Below, piece by piece: positions 32,621-39,669 of a stretch of DNA of 39,693 nucleotides; the first letter of the stretch is position 1, and the number at the start of each line of letters is the position of its first letter. Position numbers and translations under genes: made by a program. The DNA is from a virus, in IMG/VR virus record IMGVR_UViG_3300009788_005228, positions 1 to 39,693 of that record. One strand, 5' to 3'. The notes beneath the pieces are model-generated. The model ran no database searches. It saw only the letters and a list, made by a program, of their open reading frames with translations, and was not told the origin of the DNA.

Positions 32621-33812
32621 TTCCTTTAAAAATATCTTTAATATCATCTTCTAATCCAGAATCTGAATTATTACCAAATACATTATATTGATTAGGTACA
32701 TAAGTATCCTGTTCATAATCGGTACCCTTAAGAATCTTATTCATATCCTCTAATGTATCTATCGGTTTAATATCCAATTTATAATTTTCTTCAACAGTTT
32801 TAAACATACTTTCCAAAATTTCATGTGGTATAGTTTTAGTATGTAAAACCATTAATGTAATATTTCTTTCTACATTATCCAATATTTCCTGATACGTCAT
32901 ATGAATAGCATTCATTTCATGAATTATCATATGAACAATATCTTCTCTATAATCCTTATTAAATAAATAGATTGCTTTAAAATCTTTATGTTTTTCTATA
33001 AATGCAGTATGGATTTTTTCAGCTTTCTTTTCACTTATTCTATAAGTTCTATCATTCTTTTTATACCAATATGCAGAATCAACATTATCACCTCTATCAC
33101 CCTGTAATACTTTTATAAATATGAATTTATCTGAATCTAAATTTATAACATTTAATCTATATTTTTTAATCAAATTCTTTAATAATTCTTTAACATAAGT
33201 ATCACCCTGAACTGTTTGTTTTAAATTAAAAATATCTGTTACAGATGAATCACTTTCATCCATCAACCAATCGACGTATCCAGGATAAGCTGCTAATTTT
33301 TTACCAGTATTCGTATAAAATAATGTATATGATTTCGTTGAATTATTGTTATCAACCAATTGCATCAAATCTTTATCACCTGAAACAATTATGACATTAA
33401 CACCTTTAAGATTTAGATATTTTGACCATGCATAAACTATATCATCACCTTCTGCACCAGGTGTTTGATGATGAATTACATTATTTTGTTTTAAAATTGT
33501 TACAAAAATTTCAATACATTCATAAAAACCATCCCAAAATATTTCACTATCAGGAACTCTTTGTGCTTTATATGTTGTATTAAAATCTTTTCTCCATGAT
33601 TTAGAATCTACAGTAAACACAACTCTATTTACAATACTTTTAAATCTTCTCATTTCAGCTGCAAAATCCATTGCAAGCTTTCTGATATAAATCTTTCGAT
33701 TTGAGTCTGTTTCTAATATTTTTTTACCACGTTCCTTTGGTATGACATACATCGTTTTATATAGAAAATAGTTTCCATCAAAAACTAATGTGTGTTGTCT
33801 ATTATTTGACAT
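32616..33812 (-). CDS. rnh: RNase H / 5-prime-3-prime exonuclease (T4 Rnh, FEN family), 398 aa
   Basis: Removes RNA primers from Okazaki fragments and degrades 5-prime flaps. FEN/PIN-type acidic residues are visible: FDGNYFLYK (Asp12), FTVDSKSWRK (Asp69), PGAEGDDIVYAW (Glu121, Asp123, Asp124) and VSGDKDLMQLV (Asp146, Asp148). A helical region with a GDRGDN segment follows the core, as in T4 RNase H (305 aa); this protein is about 90 residues longer, mostly at the C-terminus, which ends in a short acidic tail. It is in the same direction as gp44 and the DEDDh exonuclease, forming a replication block. It starts 9 nt after the deoxyribosyltransferase-like gene. Confidence 0.9.
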   Translation of the reverse strand: MSNNRQHTLVFDGNYFLYKTMYVIPKERGKKILETDSNRKIYIRKLAMDFAAEMRRFKSIVNRVVFTVDSKSWRKDFNTTYKAQRVPDSEIFWDGFYECIEIFVTILKQNNVIHHQTPGAEGDDIVYAWSKYLNLKGVNVIIVSGDKDLMQLVDNNNSTKSYTLFYTNTGKKLAAYPGYVDWLMDESDSSVTDIFNLKQTVQGDTYVKELLKNLIKKYRLNVINLDSDKFIFIKVLQGDRGDNVDSAYWYKKNDRTYRISEKKAEKIHTAFIEKHKDFKAIYLFNKDYREDIVHMIIHEMNAIHMTYQEILDNVERNITLMVLHTKTIPHEILESMFKTVEENYKLDIKPIDTLEDMNKILKGTDYEQDTYVPNQYNVFGNNSDSGLEDDIKDIFKGI

Positions 33813-33821
33813 AGTTTAAAT

Positions 33822-34355
33822 TTATTTTTTTGTTGGTTTTCCAATAGGTACTCCGTACGTTCCAGTAGTTGTTTTATTTCCTGAATCCATTCCAATTCCA
33901 ATGTTACCATTTTTATCAACTTGAATACCTCCATTAAGATATGATATTGTCCAATCAAGATCTTCAAACCATTTTCCACCATTCTTTTGTACCGTTTTAC
34001 CAACAGCTTTTAATGATTTTAACTGTGATTTATTAAATTTCTTATCACCTTCTTTTTCTAAAACACATAGAATGGTTTTTTCTGGTCTTTTATTTGAATC
34101 ATCAACAACTTCCGCAATTGAATAAACTCCTTCCATATGTGGAGTTATCGTATACAAACAAAAATCACAATTTTCTCTTTCTTCTAATTCTTTTTTATAT
34201 GCTTCTTCATTCCAATCATCAACTACTGGATTAAAATAATCTATATTCAATTTTGATATAACATAATCTCTCCATGTAGATTTACCACATGTTCCACCCA
34301 AGAAAACTTTTTTCTTTGCTTGAAGTGCATCTTTATATTCTGTTATTGTTTCCAT
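33822..34355 (-). CDS. nucleoside 2-deoxyribosyltransferase-like protein, 177 aa
   Basis: The N-terminal domain (about 14-110) matches the deoxyribosyltransferase-like fold: KVFLGGTCGKSTWRDYVISKL, YFNPVVDDWNEE, CDFCLYTITPHMEGVYSIAEVV with a probable catalytic Glu82, and ILCVLEKEG. Such enzymes cleave or exchange the N-glycosidic bond of deoxynucleosides or nucleotides. A Gly/Asn/Thr-rich tail (about 140-177) follows and looks flexible. In this replication-gene context it may salvage or remodel nucleotides, or hydrolyse a host signalling nucleotide (inference). Substrate cannot be read from the sequence. Confidence 0.75.
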   Translation of the reverse strand: METITEYKDALQAKKKVFLGGTCGKSTWRDYVISKLNIDYFNPVVDDWNEEAYKKELEERENCDFCLYTITPHMEGVYSIAEVVDDSNKRPEKTILCVLEKEGDKKFNKSQLKSLKAVGKTVQKNGGKWFEDLDWTISYLNGGIQVDKNGNIGIGMDSGNKTTTGTYGVPIGKPTKK

Positions 34356-34359
34356 TTTA

Positions 34360-34953
34360 TTAATTTTTTATTCTTAAAAGTACATAATTTTTATGATAAA
34401 ATTCTCCTAATGTTATTATTTTAAATTTATCTTTACTTCTTATTAATAATAAACCTGGTTCCATTATTTCATGTTGCTTTCTTACTACTAATATATTATC
34501 ATCCTGAATATCTTCTCTAACTATAATTTTAAGACTTACTGGTATTTCATAAAAATCTAATATGTTTGCAATTTTAGAACTAACTATAACAAAATTTGCT
34601 TGTCCTCTTCTACAACCTATTGCTATAAGATTACTTGCTAATAATATTTTTTGTAATAATTTTCTAGCTTTTATTGTAGTTTCATCTTTTTCATTTATTT
34701 CAAAAGTTTTTAAAGTTTTTAATTCTTCTGATTCATTATGATTTTTAAAACCTGCTTCCATCGCAAAAGAAAAGTATCTTTTATCTAAAGTATATTCATC
34801 TTCATATTCTTCTACAAGTTCATAAGGTTTATTTTTAAGTTCTAAACCTATTTGAGATATATCATCTTCAGGTTTTTTTTCTTCATAAACAAAATCTAAA
34901 TATGATATCATACCAGTTTCATTTTCCGTTTCTATTTGATTTATCCATTCCAT
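34360..34953 (-). CDS. small protein resembling fragments of the major capsid protein (gp23), 197 aa
   Basis: Segments recall T4-type capsid proteins: N-terminal GMISYLDFVYEEKKP, and ARKLLQKILLASNLIAIGCRRGQANFVIVSSKIANILDF, where RRG-x-x-NF-I/V-V-S corresponds to the TRRGxGNFIIxS motif of gp23. The length is less than half that of gp23 (521 aa in T4), and the middle is missing. It could be a degenerate capsid paralogue, a decoy that binds capsid factors, or a distinct virion protein sharing the motif. Tightly packed among replication genes (2-4 nt gaps). Assignment is by motif memory and needs a profile search. Confidence 0.45.
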   Translation of the reverse strand: MEWINQIETENETGMISYLDFVYEEKKPEDDISQIGLELKNKPYELVEEYEDEYTLDKRYFSFAMEAGFKNHNESEELKTLKTFEINEKDETTIKARKLLQKILLASNLIAIGCRRGQANFVIVSSKIANILDFYEIPVSLKIIVREDIQDDNILVVRKQHEIMEPGLLLIRSKDKFKIITLGEFYHKNYVLLRIKN

Positions 34954-34955
34954 AA

Positions 34956-35216
34956 CTAATTATTTTTTCTACTATTTCTTTCTAAAGATATAATCCTTTG
35001 TTCCAAATCTATAACTGTTTGTTTCAAATAATATACTAATTTTTTTTCTGAATTTTCATTCATATTATCTTCTGCATAAACTGTTGTTAATGTGTTTTTA
35101 AACACAACATCGTCATCTACTATAAGATTTCCTTTTATATGTACATTATTAAAATCTTTATTTTGATTCTTTAATGCTTTTTTATAAACATCACTTTCAT
35201 TTTTACCACCAATCAT
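34956..35216 (-). CDS. small fibre-like protein, 86 aa
   Basis: Contains NNVHIKGNLIVDDDVVFKNTLTTVYAED, a repeat style common in phage tail fibres (KGNL-x-V ... T-TT-V-x-A), then a C-terminal coiled coil (KLVYYLKQTVIDLEQRIISLE) like those at fibre C-termini. At 86 aa it lacks a shaft or head domain, so it may be a fibre remnant, a trimeric whisker or capsid decoration piece. It starts 2 nt before the gp44 stop region and sits immediately upstream of the capsid-like 197-aa gene; the pair looks like a virion-derived insert in the replication block. Confidence 0.5.
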   Translation of the reverse strand: MIGGKNESDVYKKALKNQNKDFNNVHIKGNLIVDDDVVFKNTLTTVYAEDNMNENSEKKLVYYLKQTVIDLEQRIISLERNSRKNN

Positions 35217-35217
35217 T

Positions 35218-36177
35218 TTATTTTGTGTTTACTATCGTTTGTAATTCGTAAATAGTTGACAACATTACGATATTAGAATCAATTACCTGATATCTTATTG
35301 CTTGATTATCCTTTACACATTTTATAATTTTAGGGATATAAGGCATATGGGCATGTTGTTCAGATACAATATATTCTATGAATTCTGTACCCAAAGAATT
35401 AAGAACTTCATCACATCTATTTGCATAATCAGACATTAAAAGTTTGTAATTTGTGATAGGATCTACTGTATTAAAAATGATTTTATAAATATCTTTGTAT
35501 ATACTTGCAAATCTTTTTACATTTTCAATCTTTATCAATTCCAAATTTTCTTTTTTCAATGATTGCATAGTATTCAACATGCTTCTCATATCTGGAAATT
35601 TCTTTCTAATCATTTCAAACATTGCTTCTTTTTCAAAAGTCATTCCTTCATTTTTAGCAATTTTCCATAATCTCATAAAATAACTTTTAATAAGACCCTC
35701 GTATTCTTCTTTATCAAAATCAAAATTTATGGTATCGAATCTAGAAATTATTGCATCATCCAATTTATTGATATAATTTGATGTTGCTATGAATCTTGAA
35801 GTCATGTGAAATTCTTCCATAGAAGCTTTAAATGCTTTAAAAAACTGTTGTGATGCTCCATCAATTTCATCCAATATAACTATCTTTAGTTTCTTAGAAT
35901 CATATGTAAGTGCTTGAGTAGAACAAAAATCTGCTATTCTTGTTCTTATGATTTCAACACCAGTTTCTTTTGATGCATTTATATAAATATTTGGAAGATC
36001 ATAATGTTTCACATACGCTTTTGCTAAAGACGTTTTTCCGGTTCCAGGTGAACCATAGAGTAAAAGATTTGGAATTTCAGTTGTTGTAAATATTTTTTTT
36101 ATTGAATCTGGTATAACAACATCATCCAAATTTCTAGGTCTGTATTTTTCCGTGAATAGTAATTTTTCTATTTTCAT
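35218..36177 (-). CDS. 44: sliding clamp loader large subunit (T4 gp44-like), 319 aa
   Basis: AAA+ ATPase that opens and loads the sliding clamp. T4 gp44 is 319 aa, identical in length. It begins FTEKYRPRNLDDVV, then Walker A GSPGTGKTS (42-50), Walker B VILDEIDG (Asp103, Glu104), sensor 1 region ATSN (131-134) and the SRF arginine finger (Arg146). The only in-frame ATG near the family N-terminus is at 36175-36177, which forces a 44-nt overlap with the exonuclease gene upstream. gp45 clamp is not in the window; a possible gp62 lies at 31935-32384. Confidence 0.93.
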   Translation of the reverse strand: MKIEKLLFTEKYRPRNLDDVVIPDSIKKIFTTTEIPNLLLYGSPGTGKTSLAKAYVKHYDLPNIYINASKETGVEIIRTRIADFCSTQALTYDSKKLKIVILDEIDGASQQFFKAFKASMEEFHMTSRFIATSNYINKLDDAIISRFDTINFDFDKEEYEGLIKSYFMRLWKIAKNEGMTFEKEAMFEMIRKKFPDMRSMLNTMQSLKKENLELIKIENVKRFASIYKDIYKIIFNTVDPITNYKLLMSDYANRCDEVLNSLGTEFIEYIVSEQHAHMPYIPKIIKCVKDNQAIRYQVIDSNIVMLSTIYELQTIVNTK

Positions 36178-36784
36178 ATTTTTTTGAGTAATATTTCTTT
36201 ATTAAACGTATGATATCTTTCGCATCATCTAATGCGTCATGACTAACTGTATCTTCTAAACCTGCTCTTCTTTTACATTCTGATAAATTTGGTATTACTT
36301 TATCCTTTTTAATATCTAAAAATAAAACACCAGGATCAAATGTTCTTTTATTAAAATCTAAACTACTAAATCTGATATGATGTTCCAAAAATGGAATATC
36401 AAACCTGTCAATATTTTTGCCTGCTAATGTTATATTATTACCGGCTATTTTGTTTCGTAATAAAAAATAATGAAAGAACGAAAACAAATCACTTATATTA
36501 CAAATAATACCTTCCTGAAACTCCTCATCGTTTAAAGCAAATTTAGTGGGTTGTTTTGTTCTTTTTTCATTATTTTCCAATATGTATTTAAATATGTGTT
36601 GATTCATATTTATAGCATAAGTATCACCCTTTATATAAACATTATCAACATACATTTTAAAAGCAGGCATCTTATCAACATGCATAGATTTAGATGAATC
36701 ATAATAAACAGCTCCTAACTGTAGTATTTGATCTCTACTTGGGTGAATTCCAGTAGTTTCAATATCTATTGCTAATATTTTCAT
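36134..36784 (-). CDS. DEDDh 3-prime-5-prime exonuclease (DnaQ/DexA-like), 216 aa
   Basis: Exonuclease of the RNase T/DnaQ superfamily. ExoI: AIDIETTG with Asp7 and Glu9. ExoII: GKNIDRFDIPFLEHH with Asp126/Asp129. ExoIII: SHDALDDA, with His182 and Asp187 giving the DEDDh pattern. T4 DexA has the same fold, and 216 aa is close to its size (227 aa). Likely roles are host DNA degradation or 3-prime end processing during replication and recombination (inference). The C-terminal 14 residues are encoded within the start of the gp44 gene in another frame; the start overlaps the stop of the 66-aa gene as ATGA. Confidence 0.85.
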   Translation of the reverse strand: MKILAIDIETTGIHPSRDQILQLGAVYYDSSKSMHVDKMPAFKMYVDNVYIKGDTYAINMNQHIFKYILENNEKRTKQPTKFALNDEEFQEGIICNISDLFSFFHYFLLRNKIAGNNITLAGKNIDRFDIPFLEHHIRFSSLDFNKRTFDPGVLFLDIKKDKVIPNLSECKRRAGLEDTVSHDALDDAKDIIRLIKKYYSKKYENRKITIHGKIQT

Positions 36785-36981
36785 TCGTTTTTATCAAGAT
36801 AATTTTCATTATTATTACTTAACAATCCAAGATCGTTTAAAAACGCTATTTTTATATTAATATCATTTGAAATAGTATCATTTAACATTGAATATACACA
36901 ATCATGAACAAAACCTTTCATTTCCATAGAATTTGATTCACTCATTAAATATTTGTTTAATTTTTTTGTATCTATTTGCAT
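36781..36981 (-). CDS. hypothetical protein, 66 aa
   Basis: Small acidic protein (MQIDTKKLNKYLMSESNSMEM...), helical, ending NNNENYLDKNE. No family recognised. Coupled by ATGA overlap to the DEDDh exonuclease gene, so it might be a modulator of that enzyme, but there is no direct evidence. Confidence 0.55.
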   Translation of the reverse strand: MQIDTKKLNKYLMSESNSMEMKGFVHDCVYSMLNDTISNDINIKIAFLNDLGLLSNNNENYLDKNE

Positions 36982-36993
36982 AACTTTATTTTT

Positions 36994-37683
36994 TTAATCA
37001 AAATATTCTAATGTTTCTATTGTTGATTCTGCACCAGTTTTGACATCATCAAGTTTTTCAGTTATATCTTTTCCCTTATCTACTTGATATTTGAAATTAA
37101 CTGTTCTAGTAAAATCACCAACTTTAATTTCACATTCCTCCTTAACCTTTTCACCCATATCTATTTTAATCTGGTCTGCAAGATCACAAATGATCTTTTG
37201 TTTAGTACACGCGGCATCCATCATTTTAGTTAATATTTCAACTTTATCTGTTGGAATTGAAACATCGAATAGTTCTTTCCAAAGTTTTTTAACCTTTTTA
37301 GATCTTTTTTCATCCAATTCCCAATCAGCTTCTGCTAACAATTCATCTTCATGGTATGAAGCTTTGATAGGTTCTAATCTTAAACCCCTATCAGCTAAAT
37401 ATCCAACAAGTTCATCTGCTTCACCAATGTATGATAATACTGAATGTGCATCAGCAATTCTATTTGCTAGAGATTGTGCTCGTGGGGGAGTATCTTCACT
37501 TGGCCAACCACCAAGATAGTATTTGATATCCTTAGCATATCTAAATTCTTTCGATTGTCTTCCAAATAGATTTTGAAACAATTGACCTAATGCTCCCAAA
37601 ATAGGAGCATGGTCTTCGTTTATTTCATATCTAACGAGACTACCATCTTGAACATTTTCTTCAAAAACTTTTTCGTTTTTCAT
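36994..37683 (-). CDS. hypothetical protein partner of vWA, 229 aa
   Basis: Unknown family. Mostly helical: RAQSLANRIADAHSVLSYIGEADELVGYLA around 68-97, and a C-terminal half with DVSIPTDKVEILTKMMDAACTKQKIICDLAD followed by a beta-like segment. No membrane helix. Its ATG overlaps the vWA stop as TAATG, a hallmark of translational coupling, so the two proteins probably form a functional pair. vWA domains commonly bind partner proteins through metal, and this may be the ligand or an ATPase-free adaptor; no catalytic motif is visible. Confidence 0.65.
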   Translation of the reverse strand: MKNEKVFEENVQDGSLVRYEINEDHAPILGALGQLFQNLFGRQSKEFRYAKDIKYYLGGWPSEDTPPRAQSLANRIADAHSVLSYIGEADELVGYLADRGLRLEPIKASYHEDELLAEADWELDEKRSKKVKKLWKELFDVSIPTDKVEILTKMMDAACTKQKIICDLADQIKIDMGEKVKEECEIKVGDFTRTVNFKYQVDKGKDITEKLDDVKTGAESTIETLEYFD

Positions 37684-38432
37684 TATGAATTGTCTTTAGT
37701 ATCTTTAGTATCTTTAGTATCTTCTTTTACATCATCAACAAGTTTTTCCATATCAGTATCATTCAACTCATCCATTTGACCGAGTGTCATATAATTAGCA
37801 CCACTTCTAGTATTAGCATAATATGAAGACATTTTTGCCATTACATTAGCTCCTCTACTTTTAGATCCCATTTTACCTTTTGAAAATACAACACTTTGTG
37901 CTGCTGCAATTCCATAATTTCTACTTTGTGCAAATGCTGCTTCATCTGCTCCCAAGAATACAAAATCCCAACCTTCAGATTTTTTCTTTCCAATCATTTT
38001 TTTAATATCATCTGTAGTAAATTCTGAACTTGCATTTTCTTGACCATCAGTAAGAATCATAACAATAAATTTAGAAGGAACTTTATCAGCTTTTAATGTT
38101 TTAATTCTATTTTCGATATTTATAATAGTTTTACCTATTGAATCATTTAAAGCTGTACTTCCACCAATTCTATAAGTTTCTCTTAAACTTTTTACATTAT
38201 CCAATGGTTCTCCATTATGAATCAATTGATAATTGTTATCAAATAATGCTAGTGTTATATTAGCTTCACCTTTAACTTGTTTTTGTTCTTCAATAAAAGA
38301 ATCAAAAGATCCGATAGTTTCATCTACCACATCATACATTGAACCTGATTTATCAACAATACAAACAATTTCTGTTAAATCATTGTTAATAACGACATTT
38401 TTTTCTTTTTTAGTACTTTTTTTCTTTGCCAT
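37683..38432 (-). CDS. von Willebrand factor A (vWA) domain protein, 249 aa
   Basis: MIDAS metal site complete: DKSGS (27-31), Thr93 in GGSTALND, and Asp129 in ILTDGQE. The core fold spans about 18-185; after it come ANYMTLGQMDELNDTDMEKL and a low-complexity end made of repeated D-T-K. vWA proteins are adhesion or assembly modules in many phages and mobile elements, with roles still poorly known. A basic tail at the N-terminus (MAKKKSTKKEK) could bind nucleic acid. First gene of the replication-side operon, with a TATAAATA 22 nt before its start and a downstream partner coupled by TAATG. Confidence 0.85.
   Translation of the reverse strand: MAKKKSTKKEKNVVINNDLTEIVCIVDKSGSMYDVVDETIGSFDSFIEEQKQVKGEANITLALFDNNYQLIHNGEPLDNVKSLRETYRIGGSTALNDSIGKTIINIENRIKTLKADKVPSKFIVMILTDGQENASSEFTTDDIKKMIGKKKSEGWDFVFLGADEAAFAQSRNYGIAAAQSVVFSKGKMGSKSRGANVMAKMSSYYANTRSGANYMTLGQMDELNDTDMEKLVDDVKEDTKDTKDTKDNS
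37693..37723. repeat. 9-bp tandem microrepeat (TCTTTAGTA, about 3.4 copies)
   Basis: Three perfect copies (37693-37701, 37702-37710, 37711-37719) plus a partial one. In frame within the vWA gene they encode D-T-K repeats, so copy number changes would alter the tail length without a frameshift. Confidence 0.8.
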
Positions 38433-38453
38433 TTTCTTATTATTTTATATACA

Positions 38454-38461
38454 TATTTATA
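38454..38461 (-). promoter_or_regulatory. TATAAATA, late-promoter-like, before vWA gene
   Basis: Exact octamer 22 nt before the vWA ATG, in the 108-nt divergent region shared with the plus-strand gene at 38541. A TATAAACT at 38511-38518 on the plus strand might serve that gene. Confidence 0.5.
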
Positions 38462-38540
38462 ATTATATTATCGGATTTAAAAATGTTTAACCGCCATGTG
38501 ATATATAATATATTATAAACTTTTATTTTTATATGTTGAA

Positions 38541-39326
38541 ATGAAAAATCTCGTAACTAAGAATAATAAAAAAATGCATCAACAAGTCGCAAAAATAAAT
38601 CCGATATCAACTAAAACTACCAAAGAAATTAAACCAAACAATAGACCTGATCGTAATATGCCTAAAAAAACAATAAAGCAACCACATGATAGAGGTAAAC
38701 CACACCAACAATACAAAAAAATAGATACAATACAACCGATATTTAAAAATCAAACTGTCTATTTATTAGGAGGTGGTCCATCATTATTAGATTTTGATTG
38801 GAATAAATTAAAAGGAAAAAATGTTATAGCAATAAATAAAGCATTTTTATCTTATCCAGATGCTGATATATTATATTGGACTGATACTAGATTTTGGAAA
38901 TGGTTCAAAGCAGATATAGATAAATTCAAAGGAATAAAGGTTACAAACAAAGCAAAGATAATACAAAATGACATACTAATTCTAAGAGATAGTGGAAGAA
39001 TAGGATTAGATACAAATCCAAGTTCTTTAAAACATGGAAACAATTCAGGATATGCAGCAATCAATTTAGCATTTCATACAGGTGCAAATAGAATAATGTT
39101 ACTTGGATACGATATGAGTATGTTAAATGGTAAAAGTCATTTTCATGATGGATATGCTATAAGACACAATCCTAAAATTTATAAAGATAATATGATACCT
39201 CATTTTGATGCATTAGTAGAACCTTTAAAAGAACATGGTATAGAAATTTGGAATGCTTGTCCTACTAGTGCATTAGAAGCTTTTCCTAAATGTACAATAG
39301 ATGAAGCTTTTAGATTTAATAAATAG
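38541..39326 (+). CDS. DUF115/MptE-like Rossmann-fold protein, 261 aa; only plus-strand gene
   Basis: The N-terminal 60 residues are basic and Asn/Gln/Pro-rich, probably flexible. The domain starts VYLLGGGPSLLDFDW (GGGPS at 77-81), then NVIAINKAFLSYPDADILYWTD, GNNSGYAAINLAFHTGANRIMLLGYDMS and FHDGYAIRHNP. This order matches a widespread phage and bacterial family related to MptE/DUF115 and sialyltransferase-like proteins; some members are thought to transfer sugars or pyrophosphate, most are uncharacterised. Single orientation opposite to everything else suggests separate control and perhaps later acquisition. It ends 1 nt before the stop of the convergent 113-aa gene. Confidence 0.75.
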   Translation: MKNLVTKNNKKMHQQVAKINPISTKTTKEIKPNNRPDRNMPKKTIKQPHDRGKPHQQYKKIDTIQPIFKNQTVYLLGGGPSLLDFDWNKLKGKNVIAINKAFLSYPDADILYWTDTRFWKWFKADIDKFKGIKVTNKAKIIQNDILILRDSGRIGLDTNPSSLKHGNNSGYAAINLAFHTGANRIMLLGYDMSMLNGKSHFHDGYAIRHNPKIYKDNMIPHFDALVEPLKEHGIEIWNACPTSALEAFPKCTIDEAFRFNK

Positions 39327-39327
39327 T

Positions 39328-39669
39328 TTATCTTCTATTATTTATTCTTATATATTTCATAAAATCCCATTGTTCCTTTTTTAGAATTTTTTTACAATGA
39401 TCTAAAAATTTTAAAGATGATTCTAATATTTGTTTATCTATTTTTTCATCATTTAAAAATTCAATTGCACATTCTTTACAACAAAAATTCTCGGGATTAT
39501 TTCGTCCCATTTCCACCTGGATAAATTTTTTACAATATGCACATTTCCAGTCTATCATTCGGTATTCTTTTTCTATCGAATCATATAGGGTAACTTCTTC
39601 AGAATAGGGATTGTACCAATATTTTCTAGAATTTTTGTTAACACTTTCCATGTGTTTTATTTTAAACAT
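39328..39669 (-). CDS. hypothetical protein with Cys4-type zinc finger, 113 aa
   Basis: Central WKCAYCKKFIQ followed about 16 residues later by CCKECAIEF gives a C-x2-C...C-x2-C arrangement likely to bind zinc. N-terminal residues are basic and aromatic (RKYWYNPYSEE), the C-terminus is Lys/Ile-rich and helical. Family not recognised; small phage zinc-ribbon proteins of this kind often act in transcription or as nuclease cofactors, but nothing here shows which. The 24 nt beyond its start to the window end hold no further gene. Confidence 0.65.
   Translation of the reverse strand: MFKIKHMESVNKNSRKYWYNPYSEEVTLYDSIEKEYRMIDWKCAYCKKFIQVEMGRNNPENFCCKECAIEFLNDEKIDKQILESSLKFLDHCKKILKKEQWDFMKYIRINNRR

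Noticed and set aside
33785-34003. Minus-strand frame of 72 codons across the end of the deoxyribosyltransferase-like gene
   Set aside because: Overlaps two well-supported genes and shows no independent features.
37091-37519. Plus-strand open frame of 142 codons opposite the 229-aa gene
   Set aside because: Antisense to a gene coupled with vWA; no protein-like motif and no promoter.
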